Positions 8,723 to 17,009 of a stretch of DNA of 64,000 bases are shown here, piece after piece. This DNA comes from Fibrisoma limi BUZ 3 (GTDB lineage: Bacteria; Bacteroidota; Bacteroidia; Cytophagales; Spirosomataceae). The notes under the pieces are model-generated. The model was not told the origin of the DNA. It did not search any database and was given only the letters and a program-made list of their open reading frames with translations. The DNA lies in assembly GCF_000296815.2 (NCBI RefSeq), contig NZ_CAIT01000005.1, forward strand, positions 186,001 through 250,000, read 5' to 3'. Within the stretch, counting starts at the first letter, position 1. Every line of letters starts with the position of its first letter. Position numbers and translations under genes: made by a program.

Positions 8723-9514
8723 ATGCGAATTGTCGGGATTGTGGCGGCTGTGTTAGTAGGAGGAGTCAATGTGGCTTCATCACAGGTTGTCCTGATTGAT
8801 TCAAACGAGCCTACCGTGTATGCGTACTGCCAGCAGTTTCAGACGCTTTACGTGCAGATTCGGGAACAAACGATCGAACCTGACTCAGCCCGGGCGGTGT
8901 TCAGCGGCATTATGAAAGGGCTGCAGGAGCGCTTCCGTAATCAGGAGACTACCGTCTACGATAGCGTACGGATTGACAGCCTGATGCGGAACGGTGCGTA
9001 TTTTAATTTTCCATTGCGGGGGTATTCGCCCCGTTCCATTGGCGGCACACACGGCGAGGGCTACCGTGGGCGGGGCTTCGATCTGTTCGATTACAAAGTT
9101 CGCGGAAGCCACCCAGCGCAGGATATCTTCATTTACGACCGCAATCAGGATAATCTGGACGATAACACAAAGGCCCCGGTCGATGTGCTGGCCATGACGA
9201 GCGGTGTCGTGATCGGTATCGAAACGGGATGGCTGCCGGGCAGTGAATACCGGGGTGGCAACTGGATCTGGATGTATGATCCGGCGCTGCACGGTCTGTT
9301 TTACTACGCCCATAACAACGTAGTGGCCGTAACGCCCGGGCAGTGGGTGCAGGCCGGTGAGAAGATTGCCGAAATAGGCCGTTCCGGTTATAATGCCTAT
9401 AAGGCTCGCTCTGGAACGCACCTCCACCTGATGTACCTGCAAATTGGCCCGGATGGACTGCCGCAACCGCGGAACACGTATGAGTGGTTGCTGACGGCCC
9501 GGCTTACGAAATAA
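8723..9514 (+). CDS. M23-family (LytM-like) peptidase
   Basis: 263 residues from the ATG at 8723, which begins a signal peptide (MRIVGIVAAVLVGG...); a GTG 24 bases upstream is in frame. Metal ligands of the M23 fold are visible as SHPAQDIF (HxxxD) in the middle and GTHLHLMY (HxH) near the C-terminus, with the connecting GxxxGxxG strand pattern. Members cut peptidoglycan cross-bridges in the periplasm, or act as inactive regulators; here the ligands look intact. The first 80 mature residues are a helical region. Confidence 0.8.
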   Translation: MRIVGIVAAVLVGGVNVASSQVVLIDSNEPTVYAYCQQFQTLYVQIREQTIEPDSARAVFSGIMKGLQERFRNQETTVYDSVRIDSLMRNGAYFNFPLRGYSPRSIGGTHGEGYRGRGFDLFDYKVRGSHPAQDIFIYDRNQDNLDDNTKAPVDVLAMTSGVVIGIETGWLPGSEYRGGNWIWMYDPALHGLFYYAHNNVVAVTPGQWVQAGEKIAEIGRSGYNAYKARSGTHLHLMYLQIGPDGLPQPRNTYEWLLTARLTK

Positions 9515-9516
9515 GC

Positions 9517-9578
9517 AGCGGAGCAGGGACCGGGGTTGTCTGCACGGTACGTCTGACAGCCCCGGTCCCTGCCCCGCT
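9517..9578. terminator. Bidirectional terminator-like stem-loop
   Basis: Two 24-base arms (9517-9540 and 9555-9578) are reverse complements with two mismatches and enclose a 14-base loop. The core is GCAGGGACCGGGG. It lies between the convergent M23 peptidase and small membrane protein genes. There is no U tract, so it may act as an RNA 3' end stabiliser rather than an intrinsic terminator. Confidence 0.55.
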
Positions 9579-9593
9579 TATCTGGCAACGGCA

Positions 9594-9800
9594 TTATAGG
9601 TCCCGTACCAGATTCACCCCGGTGATCAGAAAGATCATACCGACAAAAAAGGGAGCGGCTGCTTCGCCTTTACTAATGCTCATGCCCAGAACGGGTTTGT
9701 TATCAGAGAGAAAGGCAATCAGCGCGAACAGGACAACGGCTACACCCAGGATGGTCAGCGAAGCCCCGAAAAAGCGTCGAAAATTCGTGTTGTTCTCCAT
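9594..9800 (-). CDS. Small two-helix membrane protein
   Basis: 68 residues with two hydrophobic segments (about 12-31 and 48-65) separated by a short loop (DNKPVLGMSISKGE). No family is recognised. It lies 6 bp after the CCA-adding enzyme gene on the same strand and is probably co-transcribed with it. The small size and clean membrane pattern support a real gene, but the role is unknown. Confidence 0.55.
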   Translation of the reverse strand: MENNTNFRRFFGASLTILGVAVVLFALIAFLSDNKPVLGMSISKGEAAAPFFVGMIFLITGVNLVRDL

Positions 9801-9806
9801 TATCAG

Positions 9807-11288
9807 TTATTCATTACTACTGGTTAATTCTTTAACGGGCGTAAGCCCATGCTTTCGGCCTTCTTCGAGCAGGAAGGGGTAAGCTGCGTCGAGTGTATTG
9901 GCCACAATGCCGTCCAGAATGGCTTCCCGCACAATTGACTTCAGCACACCGACCTCTTTGGACGGGGGCAAGCCAAACGTTTCCATGATTAGCTCGCCCG
10001 TAATAACCGGCTGGAAATTACGGAGCTTGTCGCGTTCTTCAAGGTCGTGGAGTTTCTGTTCAACTTTATCGAAGTTCCGAAGGTGTTTCTGCACTTTTTC
10101 GTAATTCTTCGACGTAATGTCAGCGCGGCAGAGGTTCATGAGGCCCTCCAGATCATCGCCCGCTTCGACCAGTAGCCGGCGTAGCGCCGAATCGGTAATC
10201 TGTTCTTTCACCAGCGCAATGGGGCGGAGGTGGAGCCGGACGAGTTTCTGCACATACCGCATGTGTTCGTTCAGGGGCAGCTTCATGGTCCGGAAGATGC
10301 CGGGTACCCAGCGAGCGCCCAGATCTTCGTGCCCGTGAAAGGTCCAGCCCACCTTGGCATCAAAGCGTTTGGTAGCCGGTTTGGCAATGTCGTGCAGCAG
10401 GGCCGCCCAGCGCAGCCAAAGTTCCTGATCCGGATTCGTGTCGGCGGTCGATCGCTTACGGTTCGCTACGTTGTCGAGCACCTGCAACGTGTGGTAAAAA
10501 TTATCCTTATGGCCTTTACCTTCGATGGTTTCTACGCCTTTCAAGGCTACCAGTTCGGGGAAGATGCGGTCCAGCAGGCCAGCGTGGTACAGCAGCTTGA
10601 ACCCGTAGGAGGGTGTTGGCGACAGGATAATCTTGTTCAGCTCGTCGGTGATGCGTTCGCGCGACACGATCGTGATACGCTCGTTCATCCGTACGATGGC
10701 GTCGAACGTATCGGGTTCAATGTCAAAACCAAGCTGCGACGCAAACCGGATGGCCCGCATCATTCGCAGCGGATCATCGGAGAACGTAATGTCCGGGTTA
10801 AGCGGTGTCCGGATGATCTTGCGTTTGATGTCCTTGAGGCCATCGAACGGATCGATCAGCTCACCAAAACCAGGGCCGCCGGTGTGGTTCAGGCTGATGC
10901 CCATCGCGTTGATGGTGAAATCGCGTCGATTCTGGTCGTCTTCGAGGGTACCGTCTTCTACGATCGGTTTGCGGGAGTCTGACCGGTACGATTCTTTGCG
11001 GGCACCGACAAATTCAACCTCCCAGTCCATGCCATCCTGGTGGGTGCGCAGCATGGCGGTGCCGAAATTAGCAAATACAGCTACGTTCGTTTGCAGCACC
11101 TTACCAACGGCTTCGGCGAGAGCAATGCCGCTGCCGAGGCACACAACGTCGATGTCGCTGGATGGGCGCTTCAACACCAGGTCCCGTACAAATCCGCCGA
11201 TCACGTAGGCTTGTACACCCAGGGCATCGGCCTGGCGGGCGATGATATCAAAGACAGAATTTTTATGTAAGGTGTCGCTAAAGTTCAT
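9807..11288 (-). CDS. CCA tRNA nucleotidyltransferase with HD domain
   Basis: 493 residues. The N-terminal class II nucleotidyltransferase head has GGFVRDLVL (31-39) and the catalytic SDIDVVC (44-50), followed by RRDFTINAMG and the RxxR-type DDPLRMMRAIRFASQ motif. A C-terminal HD phosphohydrolase domain carries LLHDIAKP. It adds or repairs the tRNA 3' CCA end in the cytoplasm; the HD part would remove 2',3'-cyclic or terminal phosphates. The length is normal for HD-containing members. Confidence 0.9.
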   Translation of the reverse strand: MNFSDTLHKNSVFDIIARQADALGVQAYVIGGFVRDLVLKRPSSDIDVVCLGSGIALAEAVGKVLQTNVAVFANFGTAMLRTHQDGMDWEVEFVGARKESYRSDSRKPIVEDGTLEDDQNRRDFTINAMGISLNHTGGPGFGELIDPFDGLKDIKRKIIRTPLNPDITFSDDPLRMMRAIRFASQLGFDIEPDTFDAIVRMNERITIVSRERITDELNKIILSPTPSYGFKLLYHAGLLDRIFPELVALKGVETIEGKGHKDNFYHTLQVLDNVANRKRSTADTNPDQELWLRWAALLHDIAKPATKRFDAKVGWTFHGHEDLGARWVPGIFRTMKLPLNEHMRYVQKLVRLHLRPIALVKEQITDSALRRLLVEAGDDLEGLMNLCRADITSKNYEKVQKHLRNFDKVEQKLHDLEERDKLRNFQPVITGELIMETFGLPPSKEVGVLKSIVREAILDGIVANTLDAAYPFLLEEGRKHGLTPVKELTSSNE

Positions 11289-11364
11289 AAGTCATTCTGC
11301 GGTTTCGGCCCGACTGTCGGCTGAATCCGGCGCTGATTCGGAATGGTGGAGCTACCAGTCATTC

Positions 11365-11895
11365 CTATTTTCGTAAAAATTCTACTTCTCCACCCAGTCC
11401 CAGCCGAAGGATTCTGGGTTTGGTCAGGGTGGCTGGTGGCGTACCAAATCGATTGTTCACAAGACCCTCGGCCACCAACGGCAGTGCCTGCGCTTCGAAT
11501 GGTATGATCAACAGCCCACGGCCCAAACTACCCAGGAGCCGCTGCACATCGGCGTTCAAGGACCGGCGAACGGCGACCTCCGGCTGCTGGTCAAGCAGGA
11601 CCGGCGACAGGTTTTTGCCTTGCTGATACACCACGGTCAGTGGGTTTTCTGCAAACTCGACCAAATCGAACGCAATGTCGGGTACCCTGGCCACGTATAG
11701 CCCGAGCATATCCGTGTTCGGAATCAGCACGGTGGGTCTTGACCCTGCCGGAGCGGTTGCCATAACCGTCAGCAACTGCCGAACAGCGTCGTCGTTAACC
11801 GGGTCGGCTGCTATTGACCAGCCGGTTTCGTCGGCCAGGGCAACGAGTTGTCCCTGCCGGAGTTGATAAACGGTATCGCGGGTGTTTACGGCCAT
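11365..11895 (-). CDS. Divergent Sua5/YciO/YrdC-like protein
   Basis: 176 residues. The layout follows the YrdC fold: G-x-LVALADETGWSIAADP at the position of the usual PTDTVYGLG strand, then VRQLLTVM, and a later NPLTVVYQQGKNLSPVL matching the P-x-T-x-I strand. The normal KRP motif is absent, replaced by APAGSRPTVLIP. True threonylcarbamoyl-AMP synthases make the precursor of the tRNA t6A modification; the altered motifs suggest a paralogue with a changed or lost activity. Assignment rests on pattern only. Confidence 0.5.
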   Translation of the reverse strand: MAVNTRDTVYQLRQGQLVALADETGWSIAADPVNDDAVRQLLTVMATAPAGSRPTVLIPNTDMLGLYVARVPDIAFDLVEFAENPLTVVYQQGKNLSPVLLDQQPEVAVRRSLNADVQRLLGSLGRGLLIIPFEAQALPLVAEGLVNNRFGTPPATLTKPRILRLGLGGEVEFLRK

Positions 11896-12112
11896 GATTT
11901 AATAACCCGCAAAGATACGTCAGGTTTGGGCGCTACCAATAAGTTCGTATGGGTTCAGGTGAGATTTTAGGGTAAGGAATCCTTTCCGATGCACTGACGA
12001 TCTTTAAGGGTTTGGGGTGATGATACGCAAATGCAGTGCTTAAGCAGTGTTAGTCCGGAGAACCATGCCGACAGACGGTGCGTTATCAGGCCGTAATTAG
12101 TACGTTTAACAC

Positions 12113-12343
12113 ATGACGCCAACTGTGGGCAAATACATCATCCTGATCGGGGCCGCGATTCTGCTCGTCGGGGTGGTGGTGTACTTCTTCGGGGATAAAT
12201 TAAACTGGCTGGGCCGGTTGCCGGGTGATATCCGGATTGAGGGTAAAAACGGTGGCGGGTTTTATTTCCCCATCGTGACGTGTATCGTCGTAAGTATTGT
12301 CCTGAATCTGCTCATCGTCCTGATCCGGAAGTTTTTTGGCTAG
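12113..12343 (+). CDS. DUF2905-family small membrane protein
   Basis: 76 residues with two transmembrane helices (about 7-26 and 52-72) around the family signature LGRLPGDIRIE and the FYFPIVTCIV start of helix two. Function unknown. The last 32 bases overlap the 3' end of the convergent gene on the other strand. Confidence 0.8.
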   Translation: MTPTVGKYIILIGAAILLVGVVVYFFGDKLNWLGRLPGDIRIEGKNGGGFYFPIVTCIVVSIVLNLLIVLIRKFFG

Positions 12344-13889
12344 CCGATTCGGTTGAATTATCGGTGGCAGACTGGGGATCGTAAGTCAGCTTATTAATGT
12401 AAAACACCTCGCGCTGGTTGGTGAGATTACGTTCAGCCGCGATCTTCTGAAACCCACAGGCCAGAAAATGCCTGTCGTACCAGGCCGACAGGTTATCCTG
12501 CGCCGAAAACGTCACTTTGTCCTGTTCGGAGTTGGTTTGCAGCTTATAATTCGCGACTTCCTTCAACACCTTGCTGCCCTGAATCACTTCCGTGTTGATT
12601 TCGCCTTCGTTCGGGTAGGCCAGCACCATGTGATCGCCCTGCTGGGATACCTGCACCATTTCAAGCAGGTCAGGGCTGGTCAGCTCTTTGATAGGCAGGC
12701 AGTTGTCCCACAATAGCTTGCCCTGTTTATCAAAGCCGCAGATGAAGGCATGGGTATACCGAAATCCTTCGACGTACCTGCTGGTGGGCCGTAGCACACC
12801 TCCGTTCAAACTGGCCCCACTGTATTGCGGATAATATACCTCAGCTACAAGTGTGAGGCCCTCGGGAGTCGGTTTCAGGTCATGGACCAGCAGCCGGTAG
12901 CGGAATTTGACATCTTTGCCTTCTTCCTTTTTCTTCAGCATCCGCGCCAGCATCTTTTGCTGCCGACGGGGTTTGAGGTAATTAAAGAAGTTTTTTAACT
13001 GCGAAAACTCGATGTACTGGATGTCCTCTCCAGCCGATTCAGCTACGTCGGTTCGACCAGGGGCGTTGTGCCGGATGCGGGTAACGTAAATGCCCTGTGA
13101 GTAAGGCGTACAGTCGGTGGAGTAGTTGCCGACCAGCAGCGATTCGTGTTCGTCAACCGGCAATAGCTTACCCGAAATCAGACTGTTTTGGGCATCATCG
13201 AATGTCAGCGTGCGCAGTAGCTTGCCTTCGTAGGAGAACGTCCGGACCGAAAACTGGCAGCCGCGCCGGAGCGTATGAACCAGTACGTGTACTTCTTGCC
13301 GGCTCTCGTCTACCTCCAGACTGTTTATCTCCATGTGGTTAACGTACAGACTGGGTAGCACCTTCGTTGACCGGTCGAAGAACGAGAACGACATAACCAG
13401 CGGTCGGTTATGGTGGTAGCCGCCAACGTAGGCCTGGTTGCCCAGTACTTTAAAATGCCGTATGTCGAACGGTTCGATCAGATTACCTTCGAAGGTCTCG
13501 GTGGTGCCGTCGTCGAGATTCAGCCGCATGAACTGAAAGTGATCCGTATCCGGCTCCCGAAATAACTGATACTGATACCGGTCGTTGTGGAACGACTGAA
13601 TGGGGCGATACCGGCTGTCCTGTTTGAACTCTGTTTGCCAGATGAGTTTGAGGTCAGTATTGTATTTCTGAAAGCGGAAATGGGCGGGGGTGTTGTCGTA
13701 AAAGGCACCGGTCCGGATCGTAACCAGCACTCCTCGTTCGGCCAGGGGCGTTACGTCGAAGGCTTCTTCTTCGTTCGGATTGGAGGCCAGTTCCAACCGG
13801 AGCGAATGGGCCAGTTGTGCGCGAACCGGATTGACCATACCCAGCCAAAGCACCAACAACCAGCCGATATGACGACAACCTGTTATCAT
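12312..13889 (-). CDS. Secreted hypothetical protein, beta-rich
   Basis: 525 residues with a signal peptide (hydrophobic 8-18, cleavage near VRAQ). No family is recognised. The body is rich in beta strands with repeated YVGGYHHNRPLV/LLVGNYSTD-like units that could form a propeller. A basic segment (about 300-330, RRQQKMLARMLKKKEEGKD) interrupts it, and the last 25 residues are polar and Ser/Thr-rich. Probably periplasmic or surface exposed. It overlaps the DUF2905 gene tail to tail by 32 bp. Confidence 0.6.
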   Translation of the reverse strand: MITGCRHIGWLLVLWLGMVNPVRAQLAHSLRLELASNPNEEEAFDVTPLAERGVLVTIRTGAFYDNTPAHFRFQKYNTDLKLIWQTEFKQDSRYRPIQSFHNDRYQYQLFREPDTDHFQFMRLNLDDGTTETFEGNLIEPFDIRHFKVLGNQAYVGGYHHNRPLVMSFSFFDRSTKVLPSLYVNHMEINSLEVDESRQEVHVLVHTLRRGCQFSVRTFSYEGKLLRTLTFDDAQNSLISGKLLPVDEHESLLVGNYSTDCTPYSQGIYVTRIRHNAPGRTDVAESAGEDIQYIEFSQLKNFFNYLKPRRQQKMLARMLKKKEEGKDVKFRYRLLVHDLKPTPEGLTLVAEVYYPQYSGASLNGGVLRPTSRYVEGFRYTHAFICGFDKQGKLLWDNCLPIKELTSPDLLEMVQVSQQGDHMVLAYPNEGEINTEVIQGSKVLKEVANYKLQTNSEQDKVTFSAQDNLSAWYDRHFLACGFQKIAAERNLTNQREVFYINKLTYDPQSATDNSTESASQKTSGSGR

Positions 13890-13922
13890 TAGTCAAAAAT
13901 AATAAAAAAAGCGAAGGGCAGG

Positions 13923-14019
13923 GGGCTTGGGGCAAAGGGTTTAGGGCAAAGGGCTTGGGGTAAAGGTGATAGACGTGTGTAAACCCTACGCTTCGCCCTA
14001 AACCCTTTGCCCCAAGCCC
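13923..14019. repeat. 25-bp perfect inverted repeat of GGGCTTGGGGCAAAGGG words
   Basis: 13923-13947 and 13995-14019 are exact reverse complements over 25 bases. Inside the left half the words GGGCTTGGGG and CAAAGGG recur again at 13948-13966, so each arm is itself made of direct repeats. It occupies the gap between two minus-strand genes. Confidence 0.75.
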
Positions 14020-14034
14020 TTTGCTCCTGGCTCA

Positions 14035-14838
14035 CTACGCCCACCGTTTCTTCAGAAAATCTTTCATGAACACGTTCACATCCCACTGACTCGCAACGGG
14101 CTGCTGGGTGTACGGTAACGTGGGCAAATACCCTGCCGGACCAAACTCACACGTAACGGTTACCGTATTGGCCCCGGCTTTTTGCTGCCGTTCGCGGATC
14201 TGGTCCCACCAGCGGGCGTGTTTTTCGAGGGCATCTTTCCACTCCGGGGCGCGGGGGTCGTTGACCTGTGGCCCTTCCGGATGCCCGACGCGGCAATGGA
14301 TGTGGTCGCTACGGTCGATAGCGCGGGTAACGTTGTCGGCCTGATCGTCGAGGTACGATTCTGCTACGTTGACCCAGTGCGAATAGTCGGCCGTAAGCCG
14401 CAGATCCGGGAATTTGAGCAGATAGTGCTGAATACCCGGGGCGCTGTAGGTAAAACGACCCCGGTGCGTTTCGTGCAAAATCCGGATGCCCGTTTGTTTC
14501 TGAACCTCCAGCGCCACCTGAATCAGTTCGCCGTTCTGCTCAAAGGTAAAGTAATCGCGGCCGGTATGTGAATTGATGAACAGCGGCTTAAACGACGCAA
14601 TGTGAAGCAGGTCGTCGCGGAACGTTTGTTTATGTTCCGCAAAGGTTTTTCCGCCCCCGAAGGCCATCAGAATGACACTGAGGCCGTTGTCGCGCATCAC
14701 GGTAACGGCTTCCTGGCGTTTGTCGCGGCCGGCGGCAATTTCCATGCCGTCGTAGCCAGCGGCTTTCACACGTTTGGCGGCTTCGGGGTAGGAGAGGCTT
14801 TCCATACCCCACATTGGGCAGAAGAACTTGGTCGTCAC
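14035..14838 (-). CDS. Sugar phosphate isomerase/epimerase (xylose isomerase-like TIM barrel)
   Basis: 267 residues of the AP-endonuclease-2-type TIM barrel. Visible barrel strands include GYDGMEIA near the start, FINSHTG, RILHETHRGRFT (metal-binding Glu/His), LTADYSHWV and HIHCRVG, and TVTCEFGP near the end, consistent with a conserved divalent-metal site. No signal peptide. The substrate is unknown; related proteins act on keto sugars or inositols. The gene is isolated between two long inverted repeats. Confidence 0.75.
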   Translation of the reverse strand: MTTKFFCPMWGMESLSYPEAAKRVKAAGYDGMEIAAGRDKRQEAVTVMRDNGLSVILMAFGGGKTFAEHKQTFRDDLLHIASFKPLFINSHTGRDYFTFEQNGELIQVALEVQKQTGIRILHETHRGRFTYSAPGIQHYLLKFPDLRLTADYSHWVNVAESYLDDQADNVTRAIDRSDHIHCRVGHPEGPQVNDPRAPEWKDALEKHARWWDQIRERQQKAGANTVTVTCEFGPAGYLPTLPYTQQPVASQWDVNVFMKDFLKKRWA

Positions 14839-14944
14839 GGTATACTAAGGGTTTATGTGCTGGCAAAGTAACCGGAAAATGCCCTATTGGTCAACTCAGG
14901 AAATGTGTGGAGCCGCCGATTTATTAAGTAGTGAGATGCAGACC

Positions 14945-15025
14945 TGTCCTGGCCAAGCTCCAGCTTGGCCTGTGTGAAAAATTAAATCAATCCCTCACGG
15001 GCCAAGCTGGAGCTTGGCCAGGACA
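14945..15025. repeat. 26-bp perfect inverted repeat with nested palindromes
   Basis: 14945-14970 and 15000-15025 are exact 26-base reverse complements separated by 29 bases. Each arm is itself nearly palindromic (GGCCAAGCT, two central bases, AGCTTGGCC), so cruciforms could form at two levels. It lies between the isomerase gene start and the 3' end of the next minus-strand gene. Confidence 0.8.
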
Positions 15026-15038
15026 AATGCACCAGGTT

Positions 15039-15653
15039 TTAGGAAAGCCAAAGTGAAATTCGTTTTTTGATAAACCAGATACTATTACGTTTCTCAAGCA
15101 GGAAGCAACTGCCGGAGCCGCCGTCGGACGTACTGGTTTCACTGTAGAAACAAATAGCTTTCGTTCGGTCGGGCGAGTAGACTACTTGCGATAGGTAAAT
15201 GAGTTTTTCCAGGTTTTTGTAAGTCGCCTGAAGGTCAAGGAAGCTTTGCTGGTCAGATCGACGAGGGAGAAAAGCAGCTTGTCGACATTGCAGTTTCGGC
15301 AACGTTGAGAGAGTACGTTCCGTAAACTTTCTATGGTTGATACCTTTCAGGAACGAACGCCAATCTGTATCAAGCACGTACTCTGTTGCCAATCGCCTGA
15401 ACGTAGTCAACTCATCAAATTCATCGAGTGAGTCGGCGGTCGGTGTAATCGTTGTCCGGTTGATTAATACCAGCCGGTTTTGGTGTGATTGGTCCGTTTC
15501 GTGGCCGCATTGACTATCCGCATCGATCAGTTGAGCATAGATGACGTAATCAGTGGACGCAACCGGTAGAGTTGTTTTTGCCACGTCAGAGCGCACCCAG
15601 CTTACAGGGAGTAGTAATGTGAGCAGAAGAAGTAAATGCCAGTTTAGAATCAT
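15039..15653 (-). CDS. Secreted hypothetical protein
   Basis: 204 residues from the ATG at 15653, chosen because MILNWHLLLLLTLLLPVSWVRS is a clear signal peptide; a GTG start 54 bases upstream is also in frame. The mature part has five cysteines, one in a DSQCGHETDQSH segment and a pair near the end around a Gly/Ser loop. No family is recognised and the neighbours give no clue. Slightly more AT-rich than adjoining genes. Confidence 0.5.
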   Translation of the reverse strand: MILNWHLLLLLTLLLPVSWVRSDVAKTTLPVASTDYVIYAQLIDADSQCGHETDQSHQNRLVLINRTTITPTADSLDEFDELTTFRRLATEYVLDTDWRSFLKGINHRKFTERTLSTLPKLQCRQAAFLPRRSDQQSFLDLQATYKNLEKLIYLSQVVYSPDRTKAICFYSETSTSDGGSGSCFLLEKRNSIWFIKKRISLWLS

Positions 15654-15734
15654 TGGTCTGAAGGAACATAGCACCACACGATAGTAGCATTTTATCGGCA
15701 ATATCACGTACTTTACCGGCTCGAAATAGAAAAA

Positions 15735-15765
15735 TTTGTCTGCTTGGTTTCAGTCAATATTTTCT
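15735..15765 (+). promoter_or_regulatory. Candidate -33/-7 promoter of the aldolase gene
   Basis: TTTG at 15735-15738 and TATTTTCT at 15758-15765 are separated by 19 bases, the spacing of the Bacteroidota sigma-ABfr promoter. The -7 box matches six of the eight consensus columns TAnnTTTG. The start codon lies about 40 bases downstream. Confidence 0.4.
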
Positions 15766-15803
15766 GGGATGAGTTACTAATCAAACCTTTTTTCCTCTGA
15801 GTT

Positions 15804-16883
15804 ATGAGCGAAATCGCCACCCGATTTGCCCCGGGCGTTGTCACCGGCGACGGCGTCACCGAAATTTTCCGTCACGCCAATGAGAATGACTACGCGCTGC
15901 CAGCCGTTAACGTTGTTGGTACGGACTCTGTCAACGCCGTTCTGGAAACGGCTAAAGCGGTTAATTCTCCCGTAATCATTCAGTTCTCGAACGGTGGAGG
16001 AATTTTCTACGCCGGCAAAAGTCTGCCGAACGATAAGCAGCAGGCGGCCATTGCGGGGTCTATCTCGGGCGCACTGCATATCCATAACGTAGCCGAACTG
16101 TACGGCGTGCCCGTGATCCTGCATACCGACCACTGCGCCAAAAAACTGCTGCCGTGGATTGATGGTCTGCTCGAAGCTGGTGAGCGCCACTTCGACCAGT
16201 ACGGTAAGCCGCTGTTCTCGTCGCACATGCTCGACCTGTCGGAGGAGCCGCTGGAAGAGAACATCGAGATTTCGTGCAAGTATTTTGAGCGGATGGCCAA
16301 GATGGGCATGACGCTGGAAATTGAACTGGGCGTAACGGGCGGTGAAGAAGACGGCGTCGATAATTCCGACGTGGACGATTCTAAACTGTACACCCAGCCG
16401 GCCGAAGTGGCCCACGCGTACGAAGAGCTGAGCAAGATTTCGCCGAACTTCACCATTGCGGCTGCATTCGGTAACGTTCACGGTGTCTACAAGCCCGGTA
16501 ACGTAAAGCTCCAGCCGATCATCCTGAAGAATTCACAGGACTACATCCAGCAGCACTTCGGTACGGGACCGCTGCCGGTGAACTTCGTGTTCCACGGCGG
16601 ATCAGGATCGAGCCGCGAGGAAATCCGCGAAGCTATCAAGTACGGTGCCGTGAAGATGAACATCGACACCGATATGCAATGGGCGATGTGGGAAGGCGTT
16701 CTGAACTACTACAAGGCGAAGGAAGCGTATTTGCAGGCGCAGCTCGGCAACCCTGAAGGAGCGGATTCGCCGAACAAGAAATACTACGACCCGCGCGTAT
16801 GGTTGCGCAAAGGGGAAGAAAGCATGGTGAAGCGCCTGACGGTTGCGTTCGAAGATCTGAACTGCATCAACCGCCTGGCGTAA
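15804..16883 (+). CDS. fbaA: Class II fructose-bisphosphate aldolase
   Basis: 359 residues, co-linear with Escherichia coli FbaA. Zinc and catalytic residues are at the same numbers: D109 and H110 in LHTDHC, H226 in GNVHGVY and H264 in FHGGSGSS. It interconverts fructose 1,6-bisphosphate with two triose phosphates in glycolysis and gluconeogenesis. A monocistronic unit: a promoter-like pair lies upstream and a strong intrinsic terminator begins 17 bases after the stop. Confidence 0.97.
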   Translation: MSEIATRFAPGVVTGDGVTEIFRHANENDYALPAVNVVGTDSVNAVLETAKAVNSPVIIQFSNGGGIFYAGKSLPNDKQQAAIAGSISGALHIHNVAELYGVPVILHTDHCAKKLLPWIDGLLEAGERHFDQYGKPLFSSHMLDLSEEPLEENIEISCKYFERMAKMGMTLEIELGVTGGEEDGVDNSDVDDSKLYTQPAEVAHAYEELSKISPNFTIAAAFGNVHGVYKPGNVKLQPIILKNSQDYIQQHFGTGPLPVNFVFHGGSGSSREEIREAIKYGAVKMNIDTDMQWAMWEGVLNYYKAKEAYLQAQLGNPEGADSPNKKYYDPRVWLRKGEESMVKRLTVAFEDLNCINRLA

Positions 16884-16900
16884 AATCTCCGGCCTGGCCG

Positions 16901-16938
16901 AAGCCGACGTACTCCGCAGTACGTCGGCTTTCTGTTTT
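16901..16938 (+). terminator. Intrinsic terminator of fbaA
   Basis: A perfect 13-bp stem (AAGCCGACGTACT, 16901-16913, with its complement at 16918-16930) closes a CCGC tetraloop and is followed by TCTGTTTT. Confidence 0.85.
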
Positions 16939-16947
16939 ATAGGGTGG

Positions 16948-17009
16948 CGGACCACGTCAGACGGCACGACTGATGTTTCCTGGCAGGGGGCACGTCTGAC
17001 GATGGTCCG
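16948..17009. repeat. Inverted repeat next to the aldolase terminator
   Basis: CGGACCACGTCAGACG (16948-16963) pairs with CGTCTGACGATGGTCCG (16993-17009) with one extra base. The right arm abuts the stop codon of the minus-strand D-threonine-aldolase-like gene, so it may terminate that gene. Confidence 0.55.
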
